From positions 58,589 to 122,588 of the forward strand of contig CAYMCO010000011.1 in NCBI GenBank assembly GCA_964388955.1: a DNA stretch of 64,000 nucleotides, given 5' to 3'. Below the pieces are notes generated by a model, which was not told the origin of the DNA, searched no databases, and saw only the letters and a program-made list of their open reading frames with translations. Of the stretch, positions 61,056-64,000 are shown one piece after another. A program made the position numbers and the translations under genes. How positions within the stretch are numbered: the first letter of the stretch is position 1; the number at the start of each line of letters is the position of its first letter. Origin of the DNA: CAYMCO01 sp964388955 (lineage in GTDB: Bacteria; Chloroflexota; Anaerolineae; Anaerolineales; E44-bin32).

Positions 61056-61820
61056 ATGCCGGATCCAATTCTGGTCGCGAATGGCCTGCAGATGCGTTTC
61101 CCGACGCCCAACGGCGGGTTGGAGGCGCTGCGAGACGTCACATTCACCGTCAATCGGGAGGAGTTCGTGTGTGTGGTCGGGCCGTCGGGGTGCGGCAAGA
61201 CGACCCTGCTGAGGTTGCTGGCCGGGTTGATTGCCCCCACGGGGGGGAGGGTGCTGTTCGAGGGCCGCGCCTTGGAACGCCCCCGACGCCGCATCGGTTT
61301 TGTTTTTCAGCAGTCCAACCTGATGCCCTGGCGGACCGTCTTCGAAAACATCGCACTGCCCCTGGAGTTGGCGCGGGAGACGGCGCCGCGCATACAAGAG
61401 CGAGCTCAAGGGCTGATCGAACTGGTAGGCTTGGGGGGATTTGCGGACACGTATCCGCACGACCTGTCTGGGGGGATGGCGCAGCGGGTGGCCATCGCGC
61501 GGGCTCTGATTCACGAGCCCGATCTGCTGCTTCTGGATGAGCCCTTCGGGCAGCTGGACGCACTCACGCGTGAACGCATGGGGGCTGAGCTCATGCGCAT
61601 CTGGTCGGCCCGCACGGTGACGGTGGTCATGGTCACCCATTCCATATCGGAGGCGGTCCTGCTGGCCGACCGAGTGGTGGTGCTGAGGGCCCGGCCGGGA
61701 AGCGTGTGCTTGGATCTCACCATTCCACTGCAGCGGCCGCGAAATCTCTCGGCGCAGTACACTCGGAAGTTTGGGGAGTTGGCCTCCAAGGTGCGGGAGG
61801 CCATCGGTGATTCAGCGTGA
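61056..61820 (+). CDS. Riboflavin ABC transporter ATP-binding protein
   Basis: A 254-aa SsuB/TauB-type ATPase with Walker A GPSGCGKTT, Q-loop VFQQSNLMPWRT, signature LSGGMAQR and Walker B LLLLDEPFGQLD. It follows ribY by 9 bp and supplies the energy for RibX. Many RibXY systems are described without an adjacent ATPase gene, so this operon is complete in comparison. Confidence 0.92.
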   Translation: MPDPILVANGLQMRFPTPNGGLEALRDVTFTVNREEFVCVVGPSGCGKTTLLRLLAGLIAPTGGRVLFEGRALERPRRRIGFVFQQSNLMPWRTVFENIALPLELARETAPRIQERAQGLIELVGLGGFADTYPHDLSGGMAQRVAIARALIHEPDLLLLDEPFGQLDALTRERMGAELMRIWSARTVTVVMVTHSISEAVLLADRVVVLRARPGSVCLDLTIPLQRPRNLSAQYTRKFGELASKVREAIGDSA

Positions 61821-61850
61821 TGCATTGCGATTCTCTCGGGCAGAAAACGA

Positions 61851-61874
61851 CACGGGGCCCACTCGGGCCCCGTG
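61851..61874. terminator. Bidirectional terminator
   Basis: CACGGGGCCC-ACTC-GGGCCCCGTG, a 10-bp perfect stem between the convergent riboflavin operon and the DUF4349 gene. The minus strand has a TCGTTTTCT tract after it, so it acts chiefly for the DUF4349 gene. Confidence 0.85.
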
Positions 61875-61898
61875 CCTGGCGACGGGCGGCTGAGAGCG

Positions 61899-62828
61899 CT
61901 AGCCCTCGCTCGCCGCTTGCTTTGCCTGGCGCCTGCGGCGGATGAACGCACGCACGACCAACGCCAGGGCAGCGAGGATACCGAGAGGCACAAGCGCCAC
62001 AGGCAGCACAAAGATGATGATCCAGATCAGCGCGTCGACAAACCATTGGAAGGCCCCGATCAGCGCCTCAACCGCGTCTTTCACGGTGCCCTTGGGTTGC
62101 CAGCGACCGATCTGGATGGGCTGGGTCGCAACATCGGGCAAGACCTGAACGCTGATCGAGGAGAGGAGGGCCGACTGTTCAAGATACTGGATGCGACCCT
62201 TGATGACCTCGATTTCCTCTGTGATCTGGCGCAGATGATCCAGGACCGCCAGTACGTCCTCCGTCTTCGACGTGGAGGCCATGATCTCTCGCAACTGGCC
62301 CTCGGTCTCCTCAAGGTTGCGCAATCGAGATTGCAGGTCGGTATATTCCTCGGTAACATCCTGGCCGCTGATATTCTCTGACCGCACCTCCAATGTATCG
62401 TCTTTGATCAGGTTCAGCGCCTCGTCTAGTCGCTCCGCTGGAACGCGCACAGTGATTGTGGCTTGCTTGGCGACGATATCCCCTTGCCCATAGGTGGATT
62501 CGGAGATTTCAGAGCGAACCACAAAGCCGCCCATGGATTCCGCCATCTGGCTGATCCGATGGACGGTGTCCGCCGGGTCAGCGACGACGATCGTCAAACT
62601 GGCATCTCGGATGACCAGACGGTCGGCGGCAGAACCCAGTTCCAAGTCCTGCACGGCAGCCGGCGGCTCCTGGGGAAGGGCTCCCGCCTCATCGAACGCC
62701 GGCCCCTCCATGGATTGGGCGACGGACGGCATCCCTTGCGATAGCGATCGGGCACTCCCGAAAAAGCCGCACGCGCCTAGCAGCAAGGACGAGAGGATTG
62801 CGAAGCTGAGAATGCGGTGTTTTCTCAT
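61899..62828 (-). CDS. DUF4349 lipoprotein
   Basis: A 309-aa protein with lipobox SSLLLGACG. The DUF4349 domain (LVIRDASLTIVVADPADTVH, AESMGGFVVRSEISES, ATITVRVPAERLDEALNLIK) is followed by a coiled coil (LQSRLRNLEETEGQLREIMA), a linking beta segment and a C-terminal transmembrane helix with basic end (RRRRQAKQA). Function unknown; members are found at the cell surface of many bacteria. Confidence 0.9.
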   Translation of the reverse strand: MRKHRILSFAILSSLLLGACGFFGSARSLSQGMPSVAQSMEGPAFDEAGALPQEPPAAVQDLELGSAADRLVIRDASLTIVVADPADTVHRISQMAESMGGFVVRSEISESTYGQGDIVAKQATITVRVPAERLDEALNLIKDDTLEVRSENISGQDVTEEYTDLQSRLRNLEETEGQLREIMASTSKTEDVLAVLDHLRQITEEIEVIKGRIQYLEQSALLSSISVQVLPDVATQPIQIGRWQPKGTVKDAVEALIGAFQWFVDALIWIIIFVLPVALVPLGILAALALVVRAFIRRRRQAKQAASEG

Positions 62829-62902
62829 CGTACGTCTCCAAGAAAAGAAGGTAGTTGGGCTATTCCGATCTTATGACGACAGGCCGGTAAGAGAAGTTCC
62901 CG

Positions 62903-63628
62903 TCACCAACCCACAGCCAGGCGTCGCCCCTGGCGATCGGGCAAACCGACAGCTTGAATCTTGGATTGCACCTGAGCGATATCGTAGCTGACACGACGCG
63001 GCTCCCAAATCAGGGAATCCGTATCCAGAAATGCAAAGGCGGCACGCGGATCCATGTCGCGCGGTTGACCCACCGAGCCGGGATTGAGGATCATCCGAGC
63101 GGAGAGCGGAAGGTCACCTTCGGGGGTGGTGATCAGTGAAGCATGGCGATCCCCATACCGTTTCTGGAAGATCAGCGGAATGTGGGAATGGCCGACGAGG
63201 CAGAAGTCCGTGTCAAAGTGTTCGAAGTTGGCCGTCGCTGTGCGCGCATCCATGATGTATTCCCAAATCGGCTCGCGCGGGCTCGCATGTGCGAGGGTGA
63301 AATCTCCTAGGACCAGCTTGGAGTCGTGGCCTTCCAGGAATCCCAGGTTCTCATCGCTCAAGGTTTCACGCGTCCAACTGATGACTTGAGCCGCTTCACG
63401 GTTGAAACGCGCCAGCGGTATCCACCCGAGAACTGCTTGGTCATGATTGCCGAGCAGGCAGCGGAGGCTTGGCTGTGCGCGCAAGAGATCGATGCACTCG
63501 TTGGGATCCGGGCCGTAGCCTACGAGATCTCCCAGGCACCAGATCTCATCATAGCGATCGGCCACCTCCAGCACAGCCTTCAGGGCCGTTAGATTGGCAT
63601 GCACATCCGAGATGATGAGTGCTTGCAT
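62903..63628 (-). CDS. Metallophosphoesterase, calcineurin-like
   Basis: A 241-aa YfcE/DUF2437-type phosphodiesterase. All metal-binding motifs are visible: ISDVHANL, GDLVGYGPDP, LLGNHD and VGHSHIPL, plus LNPGSVGQPRD. The ATG at 63628 gives the normal length; the frame is open 73 codons further upstream but through repeat DNA. Substrate unknown (possibly cyclic nucleotides or RNA ends). Confidence 0.92.
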   Translation of the reverse strand: MQALIISDVHANLTALKAVLEVADRYDEIWCLGDLVGYGPDPNECIDLLRAQPSLRCLLGNHDQAVLGWIPLARFNREAAQVISWTRETLSDENLGFLEGHDSKLVLGDFTLAHASPREPIWEYIMDARTATANFEHFDTDFCLVGHSHIPLIFQKRYGDRHASLITTPEGDLPLSARMILNPGSVGQPRDMDPRAAFAFLDTDSLIWEPRRVSYDIAQVQSKIQAVGLPDRQGRRLAVGW

Positions 63629-64000
63629 GGCCAGGATGTTAGCACGGTCGCGCCGCTCTGTGAAGGAGGGATGCGCTGTGCGCATTGCGGTATGCGCAGG
63701 ATGGAGTGCGCGATGAGCAGTGCGCATGGCCCATCGCGCATTGCGCGTTGCGCAGGCGGGTGCGTTCCATCCTGCAGGGCGATCTGACACGGCGGACTCG
63801 TCCCTGCCGCACCCTGTCAACAACACAGGCCAGGCCTCTCGATACACGCCTCGTTCCGCTCGCCGCTACTCGAGATGCGGCCTGCTTCGCACGTTCCGAT
63901 TGTGGGGAGGCGCATCTCGAGTGCCGAGTGGTGAAACCACGAGGTGTATCGAGGTACGCCCGGCATGGGAGTTGGCTAGAGGATGAAAGATCCTTACGGA
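63629..64000. repeat. Repeat-rich end of the window
   Basis: GCGCATTGCGG/GCGCATTGCGC words occur at 63678-63760; the inverted hairpin element copy B follows at 63762-63953. No gene is seen. Confidence 0.75.
63762..63953 (-). repeat. Hairpin element, full copy B (inverted)
   Basis: The reverse complement matches 40890-41082 with only a handful of mismatches, including the outer CTCGATACACCTCG and the tail ending in GGATGGAACGC. Confidence 0.85.

Overview
The window is about 64 kb of a high-GC bacterial chromosome. The gene families point to Chloroflexota, probably Anaerolineae or a relative: an FMN-riboswitch-controlled RibXY-type riboflavin importer, a DnaD/DnaI/DnaB primosome cluster, an NBR1-like Ig domain protein, lipoproteins with Thr/Pro-rich linkers, an LIC_10190-type membrane protein and several small hypothetical families. 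This assignment rests on family knowledge and not on a search. There is no rRNA, CRISPR array or intact transposase.

Layout. 0-5 kb: the 3' end of a secreted sugar-binding-like protein, a LuxR-type regulator, two tandem HtrA-like proteases, endonuclease V and a VIT1/CCC1 metal transporter. 5.4-10.1 kb (minus): aldo/keto reductase, a lipoprotein, an SLC13/RCK transporter and tRNA-Glu. 10.5-14.8 kb (minus): a DNA-replication cluster (DnaB helicase, DnaD-like protein, a DnaI-like loader with two AAA+ domains) headed by a bifunctional nuclease. 14.9-19 kb: ADP-forming acyl-CoA synthetase and the pseudouridine-degrading pair psuK-psuG. 19-25 kb: roadblock and NBR1-Ig proteins, then an alkyl-DHAP-synthase-like oxidase followed by GlpD. 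25.3-28.5 kb: a protein quality-control block of three small heat-shock proteins and a lipoprotein HtrA. 28.6-33.2 kb: a damaged region with a truncated flavin reductase, comM, a frameshifted ORF, a possible toxin-antitoxin pair of lower GC and phage-like fragments.

33.2-40.5 kb: LCP-family protein, a receiver-only response regulator, a YbaK fragment, a conserved hypothetical, hpt, a fructosamine kinase/LMW phosphatase pair that looks like a protein-deglycation unit, and a sortase. 41-46 kb: an amino-acid catabolic cluster with a frameshifted GntR regulator, ornithine-type aminotransferase, serine beta-lactamase-like hydrolase and a threonine-dehydratase-like enzyme. 46-49 kb: a large VIT-VWA surface protein. 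49.4-52 kb: the translation operon prfA-prmC-tsaC. 52-54 kb: a polytopic membrane protein. 54.3-58.7 kb: a phosphate importer (pstS-C-A-B) with a second pstB transcribed divergently. 58.9-61.8 kb: FMN riboswitch, attenuator and a three-gene riboflavin importer. 61.9-63.6 kb: a DUF4349 lipoprotein and a metallophosphoesterase.

The most unusual signal is not a gene. Intergenic DNA carries short, degenerate tandem words of about 8-12 nt, and near-identical words recur at loci tens of kb apart (10.2, 19.1, 28.6, 33.1, 54.2 and 63.7 kb). Alongside them is a roughly 192-bp hairpin-rich element with two inverted copies (40.9 and 63.8 kb) and a half copy (10.4 kb). Some of these words sit exactly where genes are truncated. 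Several genes also have good -10 boxes placed so that their mRNAs would be leaderless.
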